12,250 bases of DNA from Hyphomonadaceae bacterium (GCA_016791325.1 JAEUMU010000095.1:1-12250), one strand, 5' to 3'. Positions 1-7,426 are shown, numbered from the stretch's first letter. A program made the numbers and translations. Notes: generated by a model from the sequence alone, not told the origin.

Positions 1-1380
1 CATCGGCCGTAAGCTCACCGCCGCCCGCCCGTCGCGCGCCAGCGTCAAGCGCGCCACGGTTTCGCCCGCGCCCGCCAACGCCGCCGCCAGCGCCGCACGC
101 ACATGCGCTTCATCGAAGTCAAACCCGAACACGCGCGCCGAACGCCGCAGCCGCGCCAAGTGCCGCTCCAGCAGCCTGACGCCCGCGCCCGGCTCAAACC
201 GCATCGTCTCGATCAGCGCGAAATCCGGCGCGCCGGCGCTGATGAATCCGGCCTTGATGCGGCATTCCTCCCACTCGCCCTGCGCCGTGGAATCGATCAC
301 CACCGCCGAGCCAAGCCCCACCTGCGCCTCAGCACCATCGACAGCGATCGTTCGAATAGCCACGTTGAACGCAGCCGCGCCATCCGGCGCCATCCATCCG
401 ATCGAGCCTGTATAGGCGCCGCGGCTATCGCCCTCCAATTCGTCGATGATCTCCATGGCGCGAATTTTCGGCGCGCCGGTAATGGAGCCGCAGGGAAACA
501 GCGCCATCAGCGCGTCAATGGCGTCATGATGGGGCTTCAGCCGCGCGCGCACGGTGGAGGTCAGCGTGTGGAGCGTGGGATAGGTTTCAACTGTGAACAG
601 CTCCGGCACATGCACGCTGCCGCGCTCGGCCAGCTTGGAAATGTCGTTGCGCAAAAGATCAACGATCATCACGTTTTCGGCGCGCTCTTTGGGATCGGCG
701 CGCAGCCGCGCGGCCGCCTCAGCATCGCGCGCGGGATCGGCCTCGCGCCGGGCGGTGCCTTTCATCGGCTTAGCTTCAATCGTTCCGCCCTCCAGGCGGA
801 AGAACAATTCCGGCGATGTCGAAAGCAGCCAGCGCCCGCCGCCCTCATGCACCAGCGCGCTCCAGCTTCCGCGCCCCGCGCGGCGCAGACGCGCATAGGC
901 CGCGCACGGATCACCCAGCATGGTGAGATCGGCGCGATAACTCAGATTGATCTGATATACATCGCCCGCGCGGATATAGGCCTGCGTGCGCGCGAAGGCG
1001 GCGTCATACTGCGTGCGCGTGATGCGCGGGCGCGGCGGGGAAAGCCAAGCGCCCGCACCATCCGGCAACGCCGCTGCGACATCCTCCGCCGCAAGCAGCG
1101 TGCAGCCGTCAAACAAACCGAACCACAAGAGCGGCGCCTCCAGCGCCGGCTTGCGCGCCGCCAGCCGCGGCTCCAGCGCCAGGCCCGCCTCGTAGTTCAG
1201 CCATCCCGCAGCGTGATAACCAGCGCGCAGCCCCGCCCGTAGCGCCGCCAGCGCAGGGCCAACATCCGCCAGCGTGCGCGCCCGCACCACTTCGCGCGGA
1301 TTGGCGAACAGTCGCGCGGGCGTTCCGCCAGCGGCGTCTTCGCACAGAACGAACGGCGCGCCGGCGGAGAACGAAATCAC
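1..1380 (-). CDS. pabB: Bifunctional aminodeoxychorismate synthase component I / aminodeoxychorismate lyase (PabB-PabC fusion), 3' end cut by window edge
   Basis: Makes 4-amino-4-deoxychorismate from chorismate with glutamine-derived ammonia, then removes pyruvate to give p-aminobenzoate for folate. Read from a GTG at 1380, the first 460 residues are in the window. Residues about 1-385 are a chorismate-binding domain: YQINLS (142-147), KPMKGTARR (204-212), IVDLLRND (239-246), CGSITGAPK (297-305), and a C-terminal EWEECRIKAGF. Lys207 in the P-x-K-G-T motif is the PabB hallmark; anthranilate synthase TrpE has Ala there. From about residue 387 a class IV aminotransferase-fold lyase begins (FALIETMRFEPG, LLERHLARLRRSA), so this is a fusion with perhaps 120-150 residues missing past the edge. 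The gene lies 7 nt after the GDT1 stop. The ATG overlapping that stop is in a frame that ends after four codons, so GTG is the best start. No PabA is visible here. Confidence 0.93.
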   Translation of the reverse strand, partial: MISFSAGAPFVLCEDAAGGTPARLFANPREVVRARTLADVGPALAALRAGLRAGYHAAGWLNYEAGLALEPRLAARKPALEAPLLWFGLFDGCTLLAAEDVAAALPDGAGAWLSPPRPRITRTQYDAAFARTQAYIRAGDVYQINLSYRADLTMLGDPCAAYARLRRAGRGSWSALVHEGGGRWLLSTSPELFFRLEGGTIEAKPMKGTARREADPARDAEAAARLRADPKERAENVMIVDLLRNDISKLAERGSVHVPELFTVETYPTLHTLTSTVRARLKPHHDAIDALMALFPCGSITGAPKIRAMEIIDELEGDSRGAYTGSIGWMAPDGAAAFNVAIRTIAVDGAEAQVGLGSAVVIDSTAQGEWEECRIKAGFISAGAPDFALIETMRFEPGAGVRLLERHLARLRRSARVFGFDFDEAHVRAALAAALAGAGETVARLTLARDGRAAVSLRPM

Positions 1381-1387
1381 GCCTGCT

Positions 1388-1954
1388 TCATAGCAGCGCC
1401 GCGACGATGATCCAGACACCCAAAACGGCGAACAGCCCTGCCGCAATGGTGCGCACCAGCGCCAGCGGCGCAAACCGCGCCGCCGCCTCCCCCAGCAGCA
1501 CAGCCGGCGCGTTCGCGGCCATCATGCCCAGCGTCGTGCCCATCGTAACCAGGAACACATCCTGAAAGCGCGCCGCCAGCAGCGCCGTCGCCACTTGCGT
1601 CTTGTCGCCGATCTCCACCAGGAAGAACGCAACCGCCGTGGTCATGAACACACTGCCGGCGCCGGCCTCCTGGGGCCCGTCATCGGCCTTATCCGGGATC
1701 AGCGCCCACGCCGCCATGACGATGAAACTCACGCCGACGGCAAACTGGAACCAGGCGCCCTCCAACCATTGCCCCAGCGCCGCGCCCAAGAACGCCGCCA
1801 TTCCGTGGTTCAGCAGCGTCGCGAAAAAAATTCCCAACAAGATCGGCACAGGCTTGCGGAAGCGCGCGGCCAGCAGAATGGCCAGCAGCTGCGTTTTGTC
1901 GCCGATCTCGGCCACGGCCACGATCAGCGTCGAAATCCAGAGCGGTTCAAGCAT
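1388..1954 (-). CDS. TMEM165/GDT1 (UPF0016) family divalent cation exporter, probably Mn2+
   Basis: An inner-membrane transporter of 188 residues with the internal duplication typical of the family. The signature E-x-G-D-K-T occurs twice: residues 16-21 (EIGDKT) in the first helix and 114-119 (EIGDKT) in the fourth. Six hydrophobic segments are visible, with a hydrophilic middle loop around residues 86-100 (IPDKADDGPQEAG). Family members exchange Mn2+ or Ca2+ for protons. The yybP-ykoY riboswitch directly upstream points to Mn2+ export under manganese excess. The start at 1954 (MLEPLW) matches where family members usually begin. An in-frame GTG at 1996 would add 14 residues; it sits directly after a hairpin that holds an AAGGG Shine-Dalgarno-like sequence, so it cannot be excluded. 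The stop overlaps an ATG (ATGA) that leads into the pabB-pabC gene. Confidence 0.93.
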   Translation of the reverse strand: MLEPLWISTLIVAVAEIGDKTQLLAILLAARFRKPVPILLGIFFATLLNHGMAAFLGAALGQWLEGAWFQFAVGVSFIVMAAWALIPDKADDGPQEAGAGSVFMTTAVAFFLVEIGDKTQVATALLAARFQDVFLVTMGTTLGMMAANAPAVLLGEAAARFAPLALVRTIAAGLFAVLGVWIIVAALL

Positions 1955-1995
1955 TGCACTCAGTCCGGGGCTCAGCGTTGACGCGACAGCACGCA

Positions 1996-2017
1996 CCGCC
2001 GCGGCCCTTGCCGGCGG
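1996..2017 (-). promoter_or_regulatory. Expression-platform hairpin sequestering a Shine-Dalgarno-like sequence
   Basis: Directly after the aptamer the transcript can form a perfect 6-bp stem, CCGCCG (2017-2012) with CGGCGG (2001-1996), around a 10-nt loop containing AAGGG. The last G of the stem is the first base of the in-frame GTG at 1996. This fits translational control, in which the hairpin hides the ribosome site until Mn2+ remodels the leader. There is no U-run, so an intrinsic terminator is unlikely. The assignment as platform is inference. Confidence 0.5.
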
Positions 2018-2150
2018 ATTGCACTGTCGGTCTCGCCAAGTGAAGCGATGCTCGCTTCGCCGCCGCGCGCCATGGCCGCAAGGCCAAGTGTGTTGACGCG
2101 GGCTCCGCTATGAGGTGCGGACGGCTACTCCCCGAAGAACAGACGTGGGC
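2018..2150 (-). promoter_or_regulatory. yybP-ykoY manganese riboswitch (aptamer)
   Basis: On the minus strand the leader of the GDT1 gene carries the conserved elements of this class in order. GGGGAGTAGCC (2133-2123) is loop 1. A P2 hairpin follows, TCCGC-loop-GCGGA. Next comes GCGTCAACACAC (about 2099-2088), the second metal-binding loop, and then GGCGAGACC (2037-2029) closing the junction. The variable arm between the last two contains a perfect 7-bp hairpin, GAAGCGA-GCA-TCGCTTC (2058-2042). The class binds Mn2+ at the interface of the two loops and turns on exporters such as MntP and, in other bacteria, UPF0016/TerC proteins. Outer boundaries are approximate because P1 was paired only by eye. 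Confidence 0.88.
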
Positions 2151-2178
2151 TTATCGGGCCGGGCGCCCAATGTAAAGG

Positions 2179-4482
2179 CTAGGCGCCGAACTGCGCCCGC
2201 AGATCGACGATGGCGGCGGGTTCGCCAGCCTTCTCGCGCGCACCGGCGAACTTCGCCACCAATTGGCTGATCTCGGCCGGCGGCGCCGCGCGGGAGAAAT
2301 AGAACCCCTGCAGTTCGGTCACGCCCACCAGACGCATCACCGAAGCCTCAGCCTCCGTCTCCACGCCCTCGGCGACGATATCCATGCCCAGGCCGCGCCC
2401 CAAGGTGACCACCGATTGGATAATCGTCATCGCCCGCTTGCGCTCGTGGATGCCCGTGACGAACGCGCGATCGATCTTGATCTTGTCGAAGCGGAAATCG
2501 CAGAGATAGCGTAGCGAAGAATAGCCCGTGCCAAAGTCATCGAGCGCGATGCGGAAGCCCATGGCGCGCACGGCGTCGAGAATTTGACGGTTGCGATCCG
2601 TCGATTCCATCAGCACGCCTTCGGTGACTTCCAGCACGATGCGCCCGGGCTCGACGCCATATTCAGCGAGCAGGCCTTCCAGCAATTCCGGCAGATCCAC
2701 ATAGCGGAATTGGACCGGTGAAAGGTTGATCGCGACTTCCAGCTGCGGCCATTGCCGCGCTTCCTGCATCGCCCGGCGCAGCACATACGCACCCAGCGCA
2801 GGCATCAAGCCCGCCTCTTCCGCGATCGGCACGAACACGCCCGGTGAGATATCGCCCTTGGTGGGATGGCGCCAGCGCAGCAGCGCCTCCACGCCCGTCA
2901 CGGCTCCGGTGCTGCACGAAATCAGCGGCTGATAGTGCAAGTGCAACTCGCCCGCATTGAGGGCGGCATGCAGATCAATCTCAATCTCGCGGCGCTGCTC
3001 GACCTCCTCGGCCATCGCCGCGCAGAACATCATGGCGCGATCGCGCCCGTCGTTCTTGCCTTGATAGAGCGCGATATCGGCGTGGCGCATCAATTCAGCG
3101 GGCGAAGCACCGTGATCTGGCGCCATCGACAGGCCGATCGAGGCGGTCATGCGCACATGCTGGCCATAGAGATCGAAACTATCCGCGAAGGCCGAACGCA
3201 GGCGATCGGCCAAATCATCGGCCGCGGCCGGAGACGAGGTGCGGCGCACCACTGCGAACTCATCGCCGCCGAAGCGGGCCAAGAAGTCCTCTGGCGCCAG
3301 CGCCTTGCGCAAACGCTCCGCCACCGCCTTGATCAGCGTATCACCGGCCTGGTGGCCCATCGTGTCGTTGATGTCCTTGAACCGGTCGACATCGATATAC
3401 GCCACCACTACGCGCCCGTTATTGCGCGATTGCACCACGCCATCGAGCGCCTCCTGCAGGCGATCGACAAAGTGACGGCGGTTCGGCAGGCCCGAAAGCG
3501 CATCATGCAGCGCCTGATGGCGCGATTGTTCTTCGCGGTCCGCAAGCTCGCCCGAAGCGGTCTTCAGGCGCGCCATCATGAACCCGGTCAGCAGGCCGAC
3601 GCCGATCACGCCCAGCGCCACTAGCGGCAGCACGAAAATCAGCAGCGATTGGCCCGGGCGGCGCGGCGTCCAGTTCAAATAACCAAGCGGCGTGTTGTCA
3701 TCGGCCAGGAAAGGCTCAGCGATCATGCCCGCGCCGGCATGAGGGGCGTCCGAGACCGTGAGGTCGGAAATCAGCAACGATCCGCCGACATCGGACATGA
3801 ACACTTCATCGATCTTCACGACCGAAAGCAGCAAGTGCGGCTCGCCGCGCACCAAGCTGGCGTCGAGATTGGGCACGATGGACAGCGCCGCCACCACGGC
3901 GGGCTCGCCATCGACCATCATGATGTGGCCGGCCCAACGCCCGAAACTCGCCCCTAGCAGCGAGGCGTAATTGGATTGGCTTTCGACGAACGCGCGGTCG
4001 CGCCGGCGCAGGTGCCCGCCCGCCCCGTGGCGCGCTTCCGTGACGATCTGATCGAGCACGGTCGCGTGGCGTGCGTAAGCCTCGCGCGCGTCGCTCAGCG
4101 TCCCGCCGACATTGGCGTAGATCGGGCGGTTCTGGGCGTCGACGATGATCACCTCGTCGTGGCCGTAGGTCTCGAAGAAATAGACGCCGACATTGGTCTC
4201 GAGCCAGGCGAGATCGAGCGGGCGGGCCTGGGCGTTGATGACGGCGTCATCCCACCAGGCGATCGCCTTTTGCTGGTCGAGCACGCGGCTGACGCTCTGA
4301 TCGAGGGCGTTTTCCACAAGCTGGCGCTCGCGCACTACCGCCGCGCGATTGGCCGACCACCCCGCGTAAGCGACAACGCCCACCAGCAGCGCGCCAAACA
4401 CGGCAAGCGCGCCCGCAATCAACAGCGTAAGACGCCGTAGATCGTTTTTATAGTGTATCGTCTTGGCGCTTGCGGGCGTCAT
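2179..4482 (-). CDS. Membrane-bound CHASE4-GGDEF-EAL protein (diguanylate cyclase/phosphodiesterase)
   Basis: 767 residues. Transmembrane helix 1 (about 17-42) and helix 2 (about 279-303) flank a periplasmic segment of about 235 residues with CHASE4 character: the conserved AWWDDAV near 75-81, WLETNVG near 93-99 and a DEVIIVD strand. Cytoplasmic GGDEF domain about 320-480: IDVDRFKDIND metal/substrate motif (D364) and intact GGDEF at 405-409. The inhibitory RxxD site is absent (APED at that position). EAL domain about 500-740: EALLRW (E532), N586, E618, DDFGTGYSS (648-656), K669, E705 and Q725 are all present, so both activities look intact. It makes or breaks c-di-GMP in response to an unknown periplasmic signal. 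ATG at 4482 has no clear Shine-Dalgarno. It stands alone, with an A+T-rich promoter region upstream and the manganese leader downstream. Confidence 0.94.
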   Translation of the reverse strand: MTPASAKTIHYKNDLRRLTLLIAGALAVFGALLVGVVAYAGWSANRAAVVRERQLVENALDQSVSRVLDQQKAIAWWDDAVINAQARPLDLAWLETNVGVYFFETYGHDEVIIVDAQNRPIYANVGGTLSDAREAYARHATVLDQIVTEARHGAGGHLRRRDRAFVESQSNYASLLGASFGRWAGHIMMVDGEPAVVAALSIVPNLDASLVRGEPHLLLSVVKIDEVFMSDVGGSLLISDLTVSDAPHAGAGMIAEPFLADDNTPLGYLNWTPRRPGQSLLIFVLPLVALGVIGVGLLTGFMMARLKTASGELADREEQSRHQALHDALSGLPNRRHFVDRLQEALDGVVQSRNNGRVVVAYIDVDRFKDINDTMGHQAGDTLIKAVAERLRKALAPEDFLARFGGDEFAVVRRTSSPAAADDLADRLRSAFADSFDLYGQHVRMTASIGLSMAPDHGASPAELMRHADIALYQGKNDGRDRAMMFCAAMAEEVEQRREIEIDLHAALNAGELHLHYQPLISCSTGAVTGVEALLRWRHPTKGDISPGVFVPIAEEAGLMPALGAYVLRRAMQEARQWPQLEVAINLSPVQFRYVDLPELLEGLLAEYGVEPGRIVLEVTEGVLMESTDRNRQILDAVRAMGFRIALDDFGTGYSSLRYLCDFRFDKIKIDRAFVTGIHERKRAMTIIQSVVTLGRGLGMDIVAEGVETEAEASVMRLVGVTELQGFYFSRAAPPAEISQLVAKFAGAREKAGEPAAIVDLRAQFGA

Positions 4483-4793
4483 GGTTAAGCCAAAATCAAT
4501 CGCGGTTACACGCGAAGTTCCGGCAATAGTCGCTCACCCATTGCGAATATTCGGTTACAGATCGGGCTCTCCACATTTAATTCTATGCTTTTAAATACTT
4601 TGCTAACTATAACTGGCGCCGAAATTGCGTGCAGCTAGCATCTCGTTAATAAAGGTAAATACAGTTTTGAGGCTTGTCTTTTTTGATTTTACGCTTTATT
4701 AGGGAAATGCACGCCGCTGGAAACACAGCCGGGGACAGTTCGGGTAATCAGCCTGGCGGCGCAAATAATGGTTAACAAAGATTAGGGTGGACA
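4483..4793. other. A+T-rich divergent intergenic region
   Basis: 311 bp between the CHASE4-GGDEF-EAL gene (leftward) and the GNAT-like gene (rightward). It is much richer in A+T than the flanking genes, especially about 4555-4715, with several TTAA/TAAA runs. No ORF or tRNA is visible. A short inverted repeat CGCG-N6-CGCG lies at 4501-4514. The region must hold promoters for both genes; one candidate on the plus strand is listed separately. No clear promoter could be fixed for the leftward gene. Confidence 0.6.
4674..4702 (+). promoter_or_regulatory. Candidate sigma70-type promoter for the GNAT-like gene
   Basis: TTGTCT (4674-4679), a 17-nt spacer, then TATTAG (4697-4702), about 90 bp before the ATG at 4794. 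The match to a housekeeping promoter is moderate and rests on eye inspection in an A+T-rich background, where chance matches are common. Confidence 0.3.
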
Positions 4794-5537
4794 ATGAGCC
4801 GGTTCGTCGTGAAGACGCGCGCCGACAGCCCAGAGTTGCGCAAGGCTGCAATGGCGATCGAGCAGGCCGCCTGGGGCGCGCTGGGCTTTTTGAACTTCAC
4901 GCGCGCGCATTTCGCTTTCTACCAGGATCTCCTGGAGGAGCACGCCGATTGCCAGCTCTGTCTGGTGGATGAAGTCACCGGCTATCCGGTCGCGGTCGGC
5001 AATTGCGTGCCGCTGTCGTGCGATCTCAACAATCTCCCGCCGGAAGGCTGGGATTGGATCGTCGAGAGCGCGGCCAATAACGGCGACAAACCGCGCAACG
5101 CGCTCGGCGCGCTGGCGATCTCGGTGCCGGGCATTCACCGCAGCAAGGGCCTGGCGCGGCGCATGATCGAAGAGTTTCGCAACCTCGCCGCCGCCAAGGG
5201 GCTCGACGGCGTGATCGCGCCGGTGCGCCCGTCTGAGAAGCACAAGCACCCGTTCGTGCCGCTGGAAGAATACCTAAACTGGACTGACGATCGCGGGCGT
5301 CTCTACGATCCGTGGCTGCGCAGCCATTCCGCGGCTGGCGGCAAGATCGTCAAGCCGGCGCCGCGCTCCATGGTGGTGGAAGAGCCCATCGCGTTTTGGG
5401 AAATGTGGAGCGGGCGGGAGTTCACCGAGACGGGCGAATACGCGGTTGAAGGCGCGCTCGCCCCTGTCGCGATCGATCGCAATCTCGGCGTCGGCAAGTA
5501 TATCGAGCCGAACGTGTGGTTCGCCTACGCGGCCTAG
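4794..5537 (+). CDS. GNAT-fold acyltransferase-like protein, substrate unknown
   Basis: 247 residues, soluble, no signal peptide. The middle has GNAT motif A character: a beta strand (ALAISVPG, 106-113) followed by HRSKGLARRMIEEF, where R-S-K-G-L-A (116-121) takes the place of the acetyl-CoA-binding Q/R-x-x-G-x-G/A loop. The next strand (LDGVIAPVRPS) fits motif B. The last 90 residues hold conserved-looking blocks (YLNWTDDRGRLYDPWLRSH, SMVVEEPIAFWEMWSG, GALAPVAIDR, YIEPNVWF) that I associate with a family usually annotated only as GNAT N-acetyltransferase. The start is supported by AGGGTGG (4784-4790) spaced 3 nt before ATG. The stop interlocks with that of the convergent REC-GGDEF-EAL gene (shared CTAG). 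The substrate cannot be deduced. Confidence 0.8.
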   Translation: MSRFVVKTRADSPELRKAAMAIEQAAWGALGFLNFTRAHFAFYQDLLEEHADCQLCLVDEVTGYPVAVGNCVPLSCDLNNLPPEGWDWIVESAANNGDKPRNALGALAISVPGIHRSKGLARRMIEEFRNLAAAKGLDGVIAPVRPSEKHKHPFVPLEEYLNWTDDRGRLYDPWLRSHSAAGGKIVKPAPRSMVVEEPIAFWEMWSGREFTETGEYAVEGALAPVAIDRNLGVGKYIEPNVWFAYAA

Positions 5538-7360
5538 ACGGCTTGGCGCAGGGGCTGCGGCGCGTATTCCGGCTGCGGGATTGCATGGCCGTAGAGATAG
5601 CCCTGCGCATAGAGGCAGCCCATCGCATTCAGGGCGTCGGCGGTTTCGCGATCTTCGACGCCTTCGGCCGTCACCGCCAGGCCCAAGGCCTTGCCCAAGC
5701 CCACCAGCGCGCCGACAATGGTGGCGTTTTCGCGATCGGCCGTGAGCGTCGCTACGAACGAGCGGTCGATCTTCAGTTTGTCGATCGGCAGTTCGCGCAA
5801 CAGGAATAGCGATGAATAGCCGGTGCCGAAATCATCGAGCGCCACCTTCACGCCCTGGTTCTTCAGCGACATCAGCGATGTCTTGGCGCGCTGCACATCG
5901 CCGATCATGGCGCTTTCCGTAACCTCGATCTCCAAGCGCTGCGCGGGGAAGCCGGTTTCCTTCAGCGTGCGCAGGACCTTTTCCGGGAACCACTGATCGC
6001 GCACTTGGCTGGGCGAGATGTTGACCGCCAGGATGAAATCGCCCGGCGCGTCGAGCGCCTTGCGGCACGCCTGCGCCAACAGCGCCCAGAACATTGCATC
6101 CACCAGCCCCGCCTCTTCCGCGACCGGGATGAATTGCGAGGGCGGGATCATGCCGCGTTCTTTGTGCGGCCAGCGCGCCAGCACTTCGAAGCCGGCCAGC
6201 GCGCCCGTATCCAAACGCACCACTGGCTGGAAATACGGAACGATATCGCCGTTGGGGATCGCCGCGCGCAGTTCGGTTTCGATCGCGGCCTTCCACTTCA
6301 GCTCTTCATCGATCGAGCAATCGAAGAACTTGAACGCGCCGCGCTCTTCCTTCGCGCGCAGCATGGCGGCATCGCCATGCTGCATCAGTTCAGCGGCGGT
6401 GCGCCCGTCCTCCGGGCAGAGCGCCACGCCGATGGACGCCCCCACCGTGAGCTTGAGGCCGTTGACGAGGATCGGCGCGGAAAGTTCGTGCAGCACGCGC
6501 CTGGCCGCCGCCGCGACGCCCTCGCGCCCTTCCGGCCCCTCGAGCAGTACGCAGAACTCATCCCCGCCCAGTCGCGCGGCGAAGCTGTCTTCGCGAATGC
6601 AATTGGCCAGGCGTGTGGCGATCACTTGCAGCAGCTGATCGCCGATGGCGTGGCCGTGCACGTCATTGATCGGCTTGAATCGGTCGAGATCGACGAACAT
6701 CAGCGCCAGCGCGCTGTTCTCATCGCCGACCAGGCCAAGGCGGCGGTCGAGCTCTTCAAGGAAGTGGCGGCGGTTGGCGAGGCCCGTCAGCGGATCGTGG
6801 CGCGCCAATGTCTGAGCGCGCGCTTCGGCGGCTTCGCGTTCGCTGATTTCGGCCGAGAGCGTCTCGTTTGTCTTGATCAGATCCTGGGTGCGTTCCTGCA
6901 CCGTGCGCTCGAGATTGTCGCGAATGGCGTCAAGCTCCAGCACCGCCTTGCGGCGATCGAGCTGGGCCTTCACCCGCGCCGTCAGCACGCGCAGATCAAT
7001 CGGCTTCGTGATGTAGTCGTTGGCGCCGGCCTCCAGCGCCGCGGAGACGATATCGCCATCGTCCAGCGCCGTGACCACGATCACCGGCACGTGCTCGGCG
7101 TCGTAGCGCGCGCGGATGCCCGCCAACGCGTCCAGCCCTGAACGCTCCGGCATCATCCAATCGAGCAGCACGAGTTCGATGTCCTCGTAAGCGATGACAT
7201 CTTCCACGCCCACCGCGCTCTCGCGCAGCACGACGTCATAACCGCGGCGCTCAAGCCGGCGGCCGAGCATATCGCGGTTCTGCGCCTGATCGTCGACCAG
7301 TAGAATGCGTCCGAGGTGCGCCGAGCCGGGCGCCCCTTCACCGCCTTGGACTGAGGACAT
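5534..7360 (-). CDS. Response regulator with REC-GGDEF-EAL architecture (c-di-GMP synthesis/turnover)
   Basis: 608 residues, cytoplasmic. Receiver domain about 17-135: acidic pair D23/D24, phospho-acceptor D67 in LVLLDWMMP, switch T97, K119 in TKP. A helical, probably coiled-coil linker follows (about 133-187, rich in E/R/A/L). GGDEF domain about 188-345: FVDLDRFKPIND (D224) and intact GGDEF at 265-269. The residue expected to be Asp in an RxxD inhibitory site is Ser (REDS). EAL domain about 350-595: EVL instead of EAL (E392 kept), N447, E479, DDFGTGYSS (509-517), K530, E566 and Q586 present, so a working phosphodiesterase is plausible. Start ATG 7360 has a G-run just upstream. It lies 145 bp downstream of the single-domain receiver on the same strand and shares its first-helix sequence. 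It resembles PleD with one receiver and an added EAL, but is not PleD itself. Confidence 0.94.
   Translation of the reverse strand: MSSVQGGEGAPGSAHLGRILLVDDQAQNRDMLGRRLERRGYDVVLRESAVGVEDVIAYEDIELVLLDWMMPERSGLDALAGIRARYDAEHVPVIVVTALDDGDIVSAALEAGANDYITKPIDLRVLTARVKAQLDRRKAVLELDAIRDNLERTVQERTQDLIKTNETLSAEISEREAAEARAQTLARHDPLTGLANRRHFLEELDRRLGLVGDENSALALMFVDLDRFKPINDVHGHAIGDQLLQVIATRLANCIREDSFAARLGGDEFCVLLEGPEGREGVAAAARRVLHELSAPILVNGLKLTVGASIGVALCPEDGRTAAELMQHGDAAMLRAKEERGAFKFFDCSIDEELKWKAAIETELRAAIPNGDIVPYFQPVVRLDTGALAGFEVLARWPHKERGMIPPSQFIPVAEEAGLVDAMFWALLAQACRKALDAPGDFILAVNISPSQVRDQWFPEKVLRTLKETGFPAQRLEIEVTESAMIGDVQRAKTSLMSLKNQGVKVALDDFGTGYSSLFLLRELPIDKLKIDRSFVATLTADRENATIVGALVGLGKALGLAVTAEGVEDRETADALNAMGCLYAQGYLYGHAIPQPEYAPQPLRQAV
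7237..7279 (-). repeat. Receiver duplication, copy A (43 nt)
   Basis: Encodes the first helix and start of the second strand of the receiver domain of the REC-GGDEF-EAL gene (NRDMLGRRLERRGYDV). It matches 36 of 43 nt, without gaps, to 7790-7832. It is coding sequence, best read as the most conserved remnant of a domain duplication rather than an independent element. Confidence 0.6.
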
Positions 7361-7408
7361 CAGCCCCCCGCACCTCTAACACCACAACCAGCGTTTGAGA
7401 CTATGCGA

Positions 7409-7426
7409 GGGAGGTTGAGGCCCCCC
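7409..7426 (-). other. Short hairpin between receiver gene and REC-GGDEF-EAL gene
   Basis: In the minus-strand transcript GGGGGG (7426-7421) can pair with CCTCCC (7414-7409) around a CCTCAA loop: 6 bp including one G-U. No U-tract follows, so it is not a canonical intrinsic terminator. It could slow or process the message between the two genes. The rest of the 145-bp gap shows nothing clear. Confidence 0.25.

Noticed and set aside
103..1242. Plus-strand ORF of 379 codons opposite pabB-pabC
   Set aside because: Arg/Ala/His-rich antisense reading of a well-supported gene; long antisense frames are expected with this G+C content.
2148..2178. Promoter TTTACA / GATAAG upstream of the riboswitch
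   Set aside because: The spacing is only about 15 nt and the -10 is weak; the true promoter may lie inside the end of the preceding gene, so it was not listed.
2866..3624. Plus-strand ORF of 252 codons opposite the CHASE4-GGDEF-EAL gene
   Set aside because: Antisense shadow with no domain motifs; the minus strand carries intact GGDEF and EAL motifs.
4560..4660. CtrA-type TTAA boxes in the divergent intergenic region
   Set aside because: TTAA pairs occur but with wrong spacing (10 nt instead of 7), as expected by chance in A+T-rich DNA.
6005..7141. Plus-strand ORF of 378 codons opposite the REC-GGDEF-EAL gene
   Set aside because: Antisense shadow; low-complexity R/H/Q/A composition and no recognisable motif.
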